A DNA stretch of 64,000 nucleotides from Ischnura elegans (lineage: Eukaryota > Arthropoda > Insecta > Odonata > Coenagrionidae): positions 6,634,001 through 6,698,000 of the forward strand of contig NC_060254.1 in the NCBI RefSeq assembly GCF_921293095.1, in the 5' to 3' direction. Positions 12,101-23,900 of the stretch are shown here, piece by piece. The notes below the pieces were generated by a model, which saw only the letters and a list, made by a program, of their open reading frames with translations, was not told the origin of the DNA and made no database searches. The first letter of the stretch is position 1, and each line of letters starts with the position of its first letter. The translations under genes were made by a program, and so were the position numbers.

Positions 12101-14041
12101 CCATCAGAGAAGTTAAAAAGCTTACCTCCAATTATGACTGCAGTCACCACCACCGACCTCGTTCTCCCCTTCACCTTAATTTCGAATAATTCTTGCCGTT
12201 AACAAACGTCGAAGTACCGGGAAAATATTTATGCCATCAATCTTTTCATGCTAAAACCCACGCTCACCTCGCTCCTAGCAACTTGAGAGAAATAACGGCA
12301 ACCGACAGCTTGACGCGCGGGAAAAGGTATACGTGTTGCCAAAAGCTAAATTAAAAAAAATACATTGCCGCTGAAAACAGGGGTCGCGTATATGTCCGGT
12401 AGAAGGATTCCGTATGTTGGCAAATCTTACGATGGGTAGCACACGCGCAGCTAGGGAGAAGCAGTTCAAATTCATGAGGGAGAGGGGATACCCAAATGCT
12501 GCAGCAGCTCTGTGGCAGGGCAGTTAAGACATTCGGCAAGAGAGATTCAGTGGAGTTATTAAGTTGGCCTGGCCTTTGAGCCTACTGTCCAGCTCAGTGC
12601 CAGTAGAGCTCATGTGCAGCAAGGGAGAAGCAGTTCAAATCCATGAGGGAGAGGGGATACCCAATGCTGCCGCAGCTCTGTGGCAAGGCAGTAAAGACAT
12701 GCGGCAAGAGAGACGCAGTGGTGTCATAAATTCGGCCTGGCCTGAGCCTATTGTCCAGTTCAGTATCAGTGGGGCACATATGCAGCAAGGGAGAAGCAGT
12801 TCAAATTCAATGGACTTTCAAGGGAGAATGGCATCAGAGTTTCAGTAGAGTGCTCTTTTTCTTGTTGAGGACAAGGCAGTGCAGTGCAGTGACAAGGTTG
12901 TTTCAAGGCAGTTTGAGCGCATTCAGTGGAGTTTCAGACCAGAATCAGCTCTGTTTCAAGGGAGAAATTTTTACTTAAGTAACTACCCACCATGAAGGCT
13001 ACTACCCTTTCTTTACCCACCATGGAGGAGTTTATTTTTATCAGGGTGACGCCGTAGGAGGCCAGCGACAGGTGCATAGTTGTATAGTTATCCAGGAGAT
13101 ATTATAGTGAAATGCAGCCTGAACTTTGCTTAATTAGGAGCTCAAATGTTGAGCGGGTTGCATACACTGACATTTTTTTTAATACTGAATACCTTCAATT
13201 ATAACTAACGTGGATAACTAAAATTTAGAAAACTTTTAAGGTCGAAAAAAATGCTGCCGACATCAATCCAATACTTACCAATATTGCTTTATAAGAAGAC
13301 AGAGAGTAAAAAAAATAAATACTACCGTAATATCAACATTTACAATGTCTCCATCTTCCAGAGGTCGGTCATCTGGGATGCCATGGCACGCTACGTTGTT
13401 GACAGAGGTGCACACCGACTTAGGGAATCCACGGTAGTGTAAGGGAGACGGGTAAGCATTATTTTCAATCGCCAAGGTATGTACCAAATTATCCACTTCA
13501 TCGGTCGTAATTCCAACCTAGAATAAAAAATACGAATAGCTCAACATTTCATCGACTATTAAACTGAATTGCAGAGGTAAAAGATAACTTTTCATTTACA
13601 ACAAAGCGTTTACACAAAAATAACCTACAGTGACAAAATTTTCGACAGCTTTCAAGATTTCTTTGGCCAGTTTACACGAATCCCGAAGTTTATCTATCAT
13701 TTCTCTGGTCTTTATTTCAGGTTTCCCATATTCTTGCTGGGACAGCTCGATATTATGATACACCGGCCGAATAATATGAGGAGGTACCTCTCTCCCCGGG
13801 GTTACGTATCCAGGTTGAACGACACTGTACCTACCAAAGCTCGACCTGGCAAGAAAATCGGACTCAAATCAATGTTATTTAAATTCAAGCTTTCATGAAT
13901 AAATAGTGCCAACACAACTTACTTATTGGCCCTGTTCCATAGATTTCGACAGGATACATGACCGATGGGTGACAATTTCGCTGAACCAAAGAGTAATTTT
14001 AACGGTGCACGAAATATCACAGAAACAGCATTCAAATTCAT
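197..14041 (-). CDS. MAP1D: Mitochondrial-type methionine aminopeptidase (MAP1D family), five exons, 3' end outside window
   Basis: The enzyme removes the initiator methionine from nascent proteins; the MAP1D branch acts in mitochondria. Minus-strand exons, joined in phase with AG/GT borders, are 14041-13923, 13845-13629, 13517-13326, 3201-3051 and 307-197. The start ATG (14041) is preceded by an in-frame TAG. Residues 1-40 are rich in Arg, Lys, Ser and Ala with few acids, like a mitochondrial targeting sequence. The catalytic domain follows: [20 protein letters not shown] (133-152), His157 in VACHGIP, metal ligand Asp174 in VNVDIT, metal ligand Asp185 in [10 protein letters not shown], and metal ligand His248 in [12 protein letters not shown] with His255. 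About 264 residues are visible; the family is usually about 330, so the two glutamate ligands should lie in exons left of base 197. Introns are 77, 111, 10,124 and 2,743 nt; the longest is full of transposons. The assignment rests on remembered family motifs, not a search. Confidence 0.93.
308..3050 (-). other. Intron 4 of the aminopeptidase gene, no recognised content
   Basis: This 2.7-kb intron lies between the exon ending in GEYFCNI and the exon starting [10 protein letters not shown] see AT-rich unique sequence and a pyrimidine-rich patch near 1,980-2,120. No domain, tRNA or transposon end is recognisable. Short open frames here have no coding character I can support. Confidence 0.5.
3202..6904 (-). 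other. Left part of intron 3 of the aminopeptidase gene, no recognised content
   Basis: About 3.7 kb of AT-rich intronic sequence. A degenerate SINE-like patch near 6.8 kb is listed separately. Nothing else is recognised on either strand. Confidence 0.45.
6770..6890 (-). repeat. Degenerate tRNA-derived SINE fragment
   Basis: Read on the minus strand this patch has a decayed B-box (GGGTTCAAATCCC) followed by a stretch matching the 3' flank of the SINE at 44.4 kb, which also has a tRNA-like head. The tRNA fold itself is lost. The relation to the 44.4-kb copy is seen by eye; the family name is unknown. Confidence 0.45.
6905..8840. mobile_element. Fold-back DNA element with ~0.5-kb terminal inverted repeats
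   Basis: The left arm (about 6,905-7,400) is the imperfect reverse complement of the right arm (about 8,325-8,840). Landmarks are GGTGCCCATGCAATGCCACT at the left end and AGTGGCATCGCATGGGCGCC at the right end. An inner pair around AAAATTTTCACTTTTCATTT (left) matches AAATGAAAAGTGAAAATTTT (right). The ~0.9-kb centre has no transposase and carries a SINE at 8.09-8.21 kb. It is non-autonomous; I cannot fix the superfamily or the target duplication. Confidence 0.7.
8090..8211 (-). repeat. tRNA-derived SINE, family 1
   Basis: Reversed, it reads from CCGGCCTAGGTGGC through a B-box GGGTTCGAGTCC to a short tRNA-unrelated body. The same layout occurs at 20.16-20.28 kb (minus) and 43.99-44.18 kb (plus). 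It lies inside the centre of the fold-back element. Confidence 0.6.
9325..9420 (-). repeat. Degenerate tRNA-derived SINE fragment
   Basis: Reversed, the patch contains TCGATAGCCGAGG, a decayed A-box region, and GGGTTCAAGACC as a decayed B-box. It resembles the SINE at 44.4 kb in order and spacing, with much divergence. Confidence 0.4.
9672..10517. mobile_element. hAT-like non-autonomous element
   Basis: Terminal inverted repeats are CAGTGGCATAGCCAGG on the left and CCTGGCTACGCCACTG on the right, 15 of 16 matching. The flanking 8-mers ATTGTGTA and AATATGTA match at 6 of 8 positions, as expected for an old 8-bp hAT target duplication. No transposase remains. Almost all of the interior is a nested pogo-like MITE. 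Confidence 0.65.
9741..10354. mobile_element. pogo/Tigger-like MITE nested in the hAT-like element
   Basis: It runs from CAGTAGACTCTGGTTAAT to GGAATCTACTG with TA on both sides. The ends carry repeated CCCAATTAAGCGG motifs. Its length is 614 bp and there is no coding capacity. CAGTA ends with a TA duplication are typical of the pogo/Tigger branch of Tc1/mariner. Confidence 0.7.
12420..12815 (+). repeat. Tandem repeat, ~167-bp unit, about 2.3 copies
   Basis: The string GGGAGAAGCAGTTCAAAT begins near 12,454, 12,623 and 12,789, spacings of 169 and 166 bp. Flanking text (CAGCTCTGTGGCA, GGCAAGAGAGA) repeats in register. It is part of the right subterminal region of the 4-kb element. Confidence 0.8.
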
Positions 14042-14986
14042 TACCTAAAAGCCTTTCCCAACGATTGCGATTTGCGTCTACCGTAGAATCTTGCAATCAC
14101 ACCGAATCTCACGCGATTTCGTAGCGCGGATGTTTATCATCATCCACTTTCTTCGGGTGTAAACAAGCAGCAAAAACTATTACAATTTCGAGTTCACTAG
14201 TACCACAAAATATTCCCTATACAAGCATTTGACTTGGCATGTTACTTTGATACCAAAGCCTTCTCTGTTCGGTATACGTATGCACTCTCATACCTCAAAC
14301 AAACATTGTGAATTTACATGTTCATCCGTATTCCTTCTTTAATCTGTTGCGCTTTTGCGACGAATTGCCTTCAACTATTCATCAGTCTCCAACCTCTCCG
14401 CCATAGAGTTTAAATTACTATTTGTGTACAGTATTTATGCTCTCCGCTACTACCCTCACCACCACCGCGGGGACTGCCACAACCCTCGTCACCACCGCAC
14501 TGAACAACCCCTTTCCTCCCACCAACCTGCACCAACCCCTTTCACATGACCTCACTCACACCGACTTGCACCGACTCACGCAGACTTCATGCATCTTTCC
14601 CCTCCCCACGTCCCCACACCACGCACACCACTCACCCGTGTCACACACAAATTCCGACGCATACCGCGTAGTCAATTGTTGTCTCTCTTTCCAAACGTGG
14701 GTTTCTTGTCATTTCGAAGCACGTTTTTAAGGTTTTCAGTGCAATTTCACTTTTAATCCGGTTTGACTTGCTTGTTATTGTTACGTCTCTTTGGGTTCTA
14801 GGCACTGGTCATTGACTTCGTACCATCTTTAAAAATTGTAATTGAGAAATATACTCACAACGGGTTAGTAACAAGTCCTGACGCAGCTGGGATATGATTT
14901 GATTCCTTCAGATTCCTTGCAGCCTGTGCACTCTGGAAGAAGGCTTTTTAATTTACTGCGTTTCTGTTTTACATCGTTTCGCAAAA
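14042..14986. promoter_or_regulatory. Divergent intergenic region between MAP1D-like and MIF4G genes
   Basis: The two genes start head to head with about 945 bp between their ATGs, so this segment should hold both promoters and both 5' UTRs. A C-rich stretch of CAC/ACC-type simple sequence occupies about 14,450-14,660. I see no convincing TATA box and cannot place the transcription starts. Confidence 0.5.
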
Positions 14987-17900
14987 ATGGTACGTGCTGA
15001 ATCTAGTGGTTTTAAGGTTATCAATCGAAATAGGTTACGTGTCTTGAGAATTGAATCATCAATAGCGTTTTATTTGCTAGATGACTGCGGTAGGAAGAGG
15101 CAGGGGTAATTGGGGATCAAAAGAGCCCTCTGCACCTCTTAGACGACCCGGCGAAGTACCCCGTACTGGTGGCGGTGAGGATGACACTATTATGAAAGAA
15201 CTAGCAAATTTAGACATAAATGATAATCTAAAGGTGGAAGTGGTAGAAAGCCAAATAAAAAAATACTGTGTTAACAGGGAACAACTATGGTGAGCATATC
15301 GTCTCTTTTCCCACATTTTGTGTTTGAAACCCTGTGTGATGCTTGTACCTTCTTGCAGGAAAATCTGCCAGAGAATGTACGAGGCCGGAGCGAAAGACAG
15401 AAGTATGGTTCCAAAAGTGGTCAAGTTTTGGAAAAAGTTATGCAACTTTGAAGTAAATGATGTGAAATTGAGATCAGTTTTAATGTCTACCGCTCAGAAG
15501 GACTACGAAGGTAATCAAAATGCCTCCAAATTTATTTCTGATTAGCAATAAGTGATACATATTCATGGAGTATACTTGGATTTCATTAGTGCACTCCATC
15601 TCGAGAAGTTCGGTATACAAGGCCAAATACACATGGATTTGGCACTGCCACCAAGTCAGCATCGTAATTGGTTGGGTTTAATGAACATCATTCTTTCTTG
15701 AACCAATATGGTTTAATTCGTTGAAAATTCTTTTAAAAACCCAATTCTTCATCGTCTGTAATCTTTGGTGTGTACGTGGATGACATTCTCTGGGAAGCAT
15801 GATTCTCAGAAGATTGCTGTGCAATTTTTTCGCTGTGTGTGGTCCTTAGGATTTTATGACATAAAGCAAAATACATCCAATGAGTGACAATGGAGTTGCA
15901 TAAGTTGTATATGGAGTTGTATAAGCAAACCTCAAGTTTTCAATTCACTGTGGAATGTGGAAAATCGTCTTTTACCTTGTGTTCGCCATCAATAGGTAAT
16001 GGTAATTCGATCTCTGATAATGTTTCATTTTCCCCTTTTTATAGTGTTTTAGATATATACTTATATCTAAAATCCTCATATACTTACTGTTACATATTTC
16101 TTCCAATTTGGAAGATGGAGTAAAATATCTGCCTGAGTTAGAATGAATTACCATATTTTCTGGTATATAACCTGCTATCTATTAAAAAAATATAATTCTA
16201 TAATATTTTCTTCGAAATGTTCCTCGACGAGGTAAATAATATAAAAATTCCCCAGCTTGGGCAGAATCACAGGACGCAAAAAAAAATGATAAAAAAAACA
16301 GTACTAAATTTTCGGTGGCACATTACCACCTTCTTCAGAGTCAAAACCCACTTTAAAGATAACGATATTATATGGTCACATCCATTTACTATCATATCTA
16401 ACAGAAGTTAGCCCTATGATATCCATATTTTGAGAGTAATACAATTAAAAGCAAAGCAATCCCCGGGAAAAAATGAGTAGTGACTGGCATAATTTTTTCG
16501 TGGATATATCGATTGAAACATTACTTAAATGTTTACGTTTTCTGAAACCATATGCATAGTTGTATGTAATTGAAGAGTTTGTATGACATTGCTCAAGTAA
16601 AAGTTGACGAAATCTTATGCTAATCTTTTGGAAATCATAATTTTCGGCGATTTTCGGAATATTTTTTTTTTTTATAAGTAACCAAGGGTGACAAAAGAAA
16701 ACTGTTACACATATTTCATAAAGCATATTATGACATATATATTAATCATTTTCGGTATCCTACACCTGAAATTACGTCGAGGGCAGGGGAAAGTATTTTT
16801 TTCAAAAAAATAATTTTTTCCGAAAAACCAATTTTAGGACACCATTTTTGCAGCGATGAACTTAAATATAAACTAAAAACATTATATTATAACGTGTCCA
16901 AGTTTATCAGCTTTTAAAACTGTCATAAACCATCCGCGTGGCATGCACGTTTTGGGTGCAGTAAAAGAAAAACCGAAAGACCATCCCTGGAAAAAGTGCG
17001 AATTCAGCCATGTTTTAGTACTATCAGCGACATGTGGCGGAAACTTGCAGTTTTCAGATTTTGGTTCACCATCCTCCCCTACCACCATTTTTGAACACAC
17101 TTCTGCAAGAATAATTTCCAAGAGTGTAGCCTGGAAAATTAGCGGACATTATATCACAGCTGTTGTACCAGTGTTCAGCAAAACAGAGAACATCAATGTT
17201 CATCAAATCACTGTGAAGCAAAATTTCTGTCACATGATTTGTTGTTTAAACATTGAACATTTTGAAAGTATAGTCACAAGTTCGTAGAATCTTTTTTCAT
17301 AGAGTTTGTTTATCTTCGTGTGACCATTCCGGTTTGAATACCTACAGTATCATTTGACGTACGATTACCTGGACAGGAGTGGTGTCAATTGATTGTGAAC
17401 TGACTGTAGGCTCATTGCTAACATCCATGATCTCAGCATCTGCAACTATTTGAGATATTAATCCATGACGAAAGTTCTCCCTGGGAGGAGCGTTTCAAGG
17501 GGAATGGAATAGCCGCATTCTCGGGCCAGAGATGCATTCACTGAGAAGCAAGTTTTTGTATGAATCTTCAGCGAAAACACGGAAGGAAGCGTATTTAGTG
17601 CTTCGAGTTCTGAACACTTTTAGGTCACTTTTCATGGATCTTTCCAGGAAAGATCTTACTTCATCCTCCGTAGTGGTCATCGGTTGGACTTTCCACACAT
17701 GAATATGCTTATGAACACATTTTTTTCCAGCACCATTGAACAGGCAGTCACTAAGGTCATTGGCCTTGTGGTATAAATTTTTTTGGTGCTTGGTTAGCGA
17801 GAGCTTAACTTTTATTGAACCATCATTAGCATTCGCGTCACTGAACGGCGATTTAGAATCAACCACCAAGGTACGCTCACTTTTTAAGGAAGAATCAGAA

Positions 17901-20900
17901 CTAGGGAACACAGATAACATGTTTGATTAAAATTTGCGTCTAACATTATCCACCTTGTTTTGATCACGTGGGCCGGATAAGGCAACTTCGCTAGTAACAT
18001 CATTGCCAGCCTCTACAAAGGTAACTTTTTTCACCAATAGTGCTAAAAAAGAGATAATTGCATCGGACATGGTTCACAGTCCATAATATATGTTATTATT
18101 ATTATTGTATTTTTTGGTGCAGAATTGTGAAGCTCTTTGACACCAAAAACATCTTTTGATACTGTTGAACAGTGAAGATTTGATGGAGTTAAATTGTTGT
18201 TTACGTATAACTTTACACCATTATACATTAATATTTTGAGAAGCTCTTATACTCGTTTTAAGCAAAATAAGTTTTGGTAGGAGGGTGGTTTTTATTACCA
18301 CTTGTCGGTGCATACTGGTTCTGACAGGACATTTTTTGCAAAAGCTCACTCTTGATTACACCAGCAGATACATTTATTGGTTTTCCTTTTCACTGCATAT
18401 TTTTACTACTTTCAGAACGGCTGTACTTAACAAAAAGGACCCTTTCCTTTTTAAATGGATACCGTCTTTACCGGTGCAGAGATGATCCAACCATTTACTA
18501 AAATCACAAAAAAGTACTTTTAAGTTGAGATGTGCGAATAGTATCCTCGAATACTAGGAAGTATTTGATATTCGAGATCTCTTATAATTATGCAAAAGTT
18601 CGATCTCGAATACTTTGAATTTCGCACCATACACTGTCGCACACACGTCATTGGTAGTTGATTCAGAAACAATGTGGAGGACTCTAGTCGTTTAGTTCAT
18701 GCAGCACCGTTTTAGGCAAGTTTTAGACGAACTACATCAAATTCGCAGAAATGAGTGGTGAATCATTTGATATCGTTTGACGTTGGGGAAGGGGGGGGAA
18801 ATCCAAAAATGAACGTTTAGTATGCTTTGCGCAATTCTAGTATTCAAGCTATTCCAACTTGGAGATATTCGAATATTCGAGCTATTTTTTTTAATATTTG
18901 GGCTCGAGAAAACTGCTATTCGACCCATCTCTATTTTTAACATATAAACGCGCAATATCGCTTTGACACTCCATTTTCACAGCAATTGATCACTTTAAAT
19001 TTCTATTCTAGGTTTATGCTTTTCCTTGATAGCCTCTTCATTTTTCTACCCGCATTTCTATTATTTATCATTGTTCTCTTGGTTTGTTCTCCGTATGGCT
19101 CTATCGAAATCACCTTCTAATGCTGCACTGTATTCCTGAGACGCAGAGGGCCTACGACTGCTGGGAGGGAATGAAGCCATTGTGTTTGAGACTCTATAGT
19201 GGACCTTTTTGCATGTTGATGCTATTCATATGGAACTCGGGTATCACTCCATTTCTTCCCCTTGAATACAGATGACCTAGGAGGCTTGAGCGTAGACCCT
19301 CTACATTGAAGCGTGGTTGGAGTCAATTCACCCAATAGCCCATATCTATATGGTGGCAAAAATTACATCTCAAACCGTACTGCTTTCAAAAATCTCATTT
19401 CCACTAGCTCCACCCTTAATTAATGATCTAAATTCACTAATGTCATTCCGTTAAGGAGGCGAGATCAACCACTTAGATAGGCTGGCTATCTGGACCGCAT
19501 GATGAGTAATGCTTTTGGCCATTGTGCAACAATGGATTTCGATTAATATATAAACAAAGAAGAAGATTTGAGGCAAGCAATACTACTAATATGCTTAAAA
19601 TGATAGCAATTTTGTGTTTACTTAGCGCAAGTTCACATTTTAGCAAGAGAGCGTTAAAGGTATTTGATTAGGCCACACAGCTTTCGGTTGTTTCCCTGAG
19701 GAACGAATTTGCGCTATATAGACATTGCGGTAAGTAAGACATGGGTGTACTTTGGATGGAGGCAGAAATCTAAGTCTCCATTGCATTTTTCCAACGATTC
19801 CCTTGCTTGAAATGCTTAAATAAACTTAGAAATACGGCGTGTTTGGTCTCATTCTTTTTTTGAATTACATACACATTACTACTATTTCAATCTAATAAAA
19901 GCATGATACCAATTGCCGAAAGTCATTGTTGGACTGTTAGATTAATAGCTAACTTACATTATCTTACCCCCAGCAAAACCATTTTTAGAAAGCTGGGCCT
20001 GTTACCTTTGCTGTGCATTTATATTTTATGTATATGCATTATTGTATGCTCAGAATGATACGTATTAACCAATTCAATAAGAACGGTGATTTTATTCTTT
20101 TTATTTTATTTTATTCTCAAACCACTGAATACAGCTCCTATTGGCCACTTAAAATCGGGGTGTTTAACAAATTTAACAATGGACAACCATGCCATGGAGA
20201 GGGGAAACCTACTCAGGTGGGACTCGAACCTGCAACCTCTTGTTTGGGAGGCAAGGTCTTTACCCCGCCGCCACCGAGGCCGGGGTGATGTAAATAACCG
20301 CTGTACTAGAATTTCAAATGATCCACATGTTCCATATGTACGTACGAATACTTCATTGTGTGGTCCAAACTCAATGGATTTAAAACTGTTCAGTGTGTTA
20401 CCCAAGAAATTGAAGAGTATCAATAGTTTTACTGTATTTAAGTACCAAAATGGAGGAAATTTTACTTCTTGAAATACATATATGTACTATAATGTTGCTG
20501 ATATCATTAATGACAGAATTTAACATTGCTACAGTGTGTTTTGTGGTTGTAATGTGTAATTTTTAATTTTTTGACATGTCCTATATCAAGTATTTGATTG
20601 GTGGACCAATAAAAAATTATTATTAATTCTCTTATCTTTGTCAACTGCAAGAGGATTCCTTTTTTATAATTGTACATTGGAAGAGAGAGAATGAGGGAAG
20701 ATGCTCCTGTTTTCCAAGCTGTAAAATGAAAGTAAAAATAAATGGATAATAATAATAACTCACCTCAAAAGGAGTCCTTGCACAGTAAAACCAAATTATA
20801 CATGTAGAGAAACACAGGAAAAAAATCTTAAAGAAATTTTTTCTGGCGTTTTTGGCTAGCCAGACAGCTGCTGACTGTCTCTCTCTACCCCTGCCACAGG

Positions 20901-23900
20901 TGGCTGGTGCTTGGGATGGAACGTACTACGAGAGGGACGTAGCCCTTGTGTCCTCAGTCACTCCCTAGCTACCACCATGACGTAGATGTTACATCATGAG
21001 CACGGGATTTGTTAATTTGTGGAGGTTTATTACATTTTTTCATTTAGAAGTAATCGTTATTTTTAATGCATTTACTGGTTTCAGCTTTTTGAAGTTTCTG
21101 AGTTGTAGGAAAATTTTATGAAAGAGAAATAAAATATTTCAACCGTAGGTGAATTTTTGGTGATCAGTTTAGGAAATTGGTCGATTGTGGGGGAATATTT
21201 GAGGAATTTCCAAACGGGATACCACTAGCTATCCTGTCCAGCTTATATAATCATGACAGTTACGTTCCTCAAACAACATGCACACCCTCCAATATTTCTG
21301 AAGTTGGTGTTAAAAAGGTCCATCCAATGCTGTTGCCTCTGTGTACGAGAAGATCCTTATCATCCAATTCCCTCATCCATCCAGTCCAAATTGAAGCATT
21401 CCTTAATGTTATCACAGTCTTGAGTTTCTTGCTGATGACTTTCATTTACTTTTATATGTATCTATCTTATTTTAACTAACTTTTTTAATTCGTCTTGACA
21501 AAGCTCAGGAATGTATTATTTCATTGACCATAGTGAATCGTTATTATTGATAATTTTTTATCAATATACTAATTCTTTCCATCGATTTCTTTTGCAGAGC
21601 GGGAGACAATCCGTAATGATGATCCTGAACGCTTTCTGAATGCAGTTGCTCTATTTGGGGGCATTTTCCATAATGTGACCCTCCCAGGCGGTGGCATATT
21701 CAATGTTTTAGTGAGCCCCATGGTTGAGTATCTGGAGCTCTTGCTGAAGGAGGCGTCCAAAGACAGCAAACTCAGGGAAGGGGAACTTGAAATGCTGGCC
21801 ACGCAGGTGCATCTCCTTCATTCTCTCTATTAGAAATTTTCTGTATTTAAAATTGTCGATTTTCTAAATTGGCTAATAATTGCCAAAAACTGGGCAAATA
21901 AAAGAGCATTTTTTCAACCTCGATAGGCCATAGATAGAAGACAAAGTGAGTGATTAAAATTATATCGTCACTGAAAATTATGTCCACTTGTGGCTACATT
22001 TTGACGTTATTGCCTCAATGATTGAGAAATTTGTTGTACTTGTATGTTTACAATGCCCTCTTCATGTGATGTTGCTGACATTGACTTTCAATTAGTTTTT
22101 CTCTTGTCCTGAATCTCATCAAATATTAAATGGCTGCTGTTTTAGCCACATCTTCATTTCAACAAAAAGATGGAAGTCACTCTGCACAGCTGTTGATGAA
22201 AACTGTCGTGTACAAAGAGACACAGAAAAAGGAACGTTCTCTAAATATTTGTGAGACATTTTGCTTTGTATAGTAATCTCATTATTTGTTTATGTAATTT
22301 AAGTTTTGTTGCACATAGCGTTTTCCTCAAGACTAAACATATATACATATTGAAGTAGTATATGTACTACATATGTGTGAATGGTAACAAATGCATCAGT
22401 TTGTGCACCGTTAACGTCAGGAATACAGTCAGATCCGGATTTAACGTCTTCGCATTTAACGTTTTTCCGCATTTAGCGTTTATTTTTTGGGGTCCCGATT
22501 CACTCCCTATCAGGGCAATGTAAAAATTATTCGTATTTAGTGTTTCCGCATTTTGCGTTTTGTATCAGATCCGATCTAATGGAGCTAAGTCATCCCTTGA
22601 TAACCTCTAACTACCTTATCCTTCACTTCGTGAACTTCGATGATACGAGACGCTTGATGACACGAGTTATCCTCCGAGGGCCGCTACAATGATGGTTTCC
22701 TCGTAATGTTTTCAATTGACGGCTTATGCTCCTTTCAACTCTACTCTCTAGGGGTAGTCGATTCTTAGACCAATATTTTTCCAGTCGGCTACTTTCTCTT
22801 TTAAAAATAGGCCCAATACCATTTGCGCAGTTCACTAGAAGATTCTTTTTATAATCCATTCCAAGGTCAGTTTCCATGGAGGAACAGTGAAAGAACCGAG
22901 GAAGTGTTTCCCCTGTCGTGATCGTGAGTGAAAGCATTCTTTCCTAACGGAACAACATTATTTTACATCGTAATTTAGATATCCCGGAGCCCATATACCG
23001 ACATGCGGCTGGTTGATATCGCTGTCAATTCAAAGATATTTATCTGGTACTATTTTATGTCAAAAGAGAATGGCAATCGGAGGTTTGACGAACTATCACG
23101 GTCCATGACTCTAAGTAAATTGCTCATGCTGGAAAAAAATCACGCATAATCACGGTAAAATAGATGAGCGCGGAAAAATACGAAAATCCGGCAGGAATCC
23201 CTTGGTGGTTGACTTTGACATCATAGCTCGGACGAAATTGCCTAACTCCAGAGGCACTGACAATTTTTCAGATGAAATCCAGTTCTATTGAAGATTAAAC
23301 CTTTTCACTTAACAGAGTATAGCTAATCGTTATTCAAGGTCCAACCAAATTTTATTAAAAGCTGCCGAGAAATATGGTGAGTCGGAGTCAAGGTGATCAG
23401 CGCGCCGCGTAAGCAACTTCTCCCGGCTCCATTCGACCTGCATGAGGCCGCGGATATATGACAACGAATCTGGTGTTATCATCGAGTTGAATCACCATCG
23501 TCTCGTACGCATGCTAGAAAAAAGATTCTTTGGATGACCTCGAAATCCAAAATGTGCACACAGGAGTCTCATAAATCGCTCGTTTCGCCGAGGCAACAGA
23601 AAACGTTAAATTGGCAAAATTCCAGTAAATCTCCCTTTTCCTATATATTCAGTAGTTTTTTAATTCGGGATTAGCGATCTTCTGCTGTCCCTTTATTTCA
23701 CTCATCTTTATTGATGCAATGACGATTTTTCGAGTACCTACTTACACCTTTTTTATTATATTAGAAATGCTATAGTCACCCACATGTCACTTTTACAGAA
23801 AAATTTTTAAATTTTCTTCGAGGCCACTGAAATATGCATAAAATGGAATCACCAATTTCCATAATAATATTCCGTGTGGGAATGCTTTTAAGTTGATGAA

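Larger units (their letters stand above)
9030..13047. mobile_element. ~4-kb TIR element with subterminal inverted and tandem repeats, unknown superfamily
   Basis: The left end near 9,035 reads GATAAAAATAAACTCCTCCA. The right end near 13,040 is its reverse complement, TGGAGGAGTTTATTTTTATC. Inward, 10.70-11.20 kb carries many GGGTAGA and CTGAAACTCCCTTGG units, and 12.4-13.0 kb carries the reverse-oriented counterparts (CAAGGGAGAAATTTTTACTT at 12,957-12,976 pairs with the stretch around 10,873-10,892). There is no transposase. A hAT-like insertion occupies 9,672-10,517. The layout resembles fold-back elements, but the superfamily is not assigned. Confidence 0.6.
15511..21597 (+). other. 6.1-kb intron of the MIF4G gene
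   Basis: The intron contains a PLE-terminal fragment (16.2-16.35 kb), a non-LTR ORF1 remnant (17.5-17.9 kb), a hAT-like MITE (18.5-18.9 kb), a Tigger fragment (19.1-19.7 kb), a SINE (20.2 kb) and a piggyBac end (20.8-21.0 kb). The rest is unrecognised AT-rich sequence. Confidence 0.6.

Noticed and set aside
16882-17287. Overlapping frames of 79 and 114 codons
   Set aside because: No recognisable domain, and both strands are open over the same DNA.
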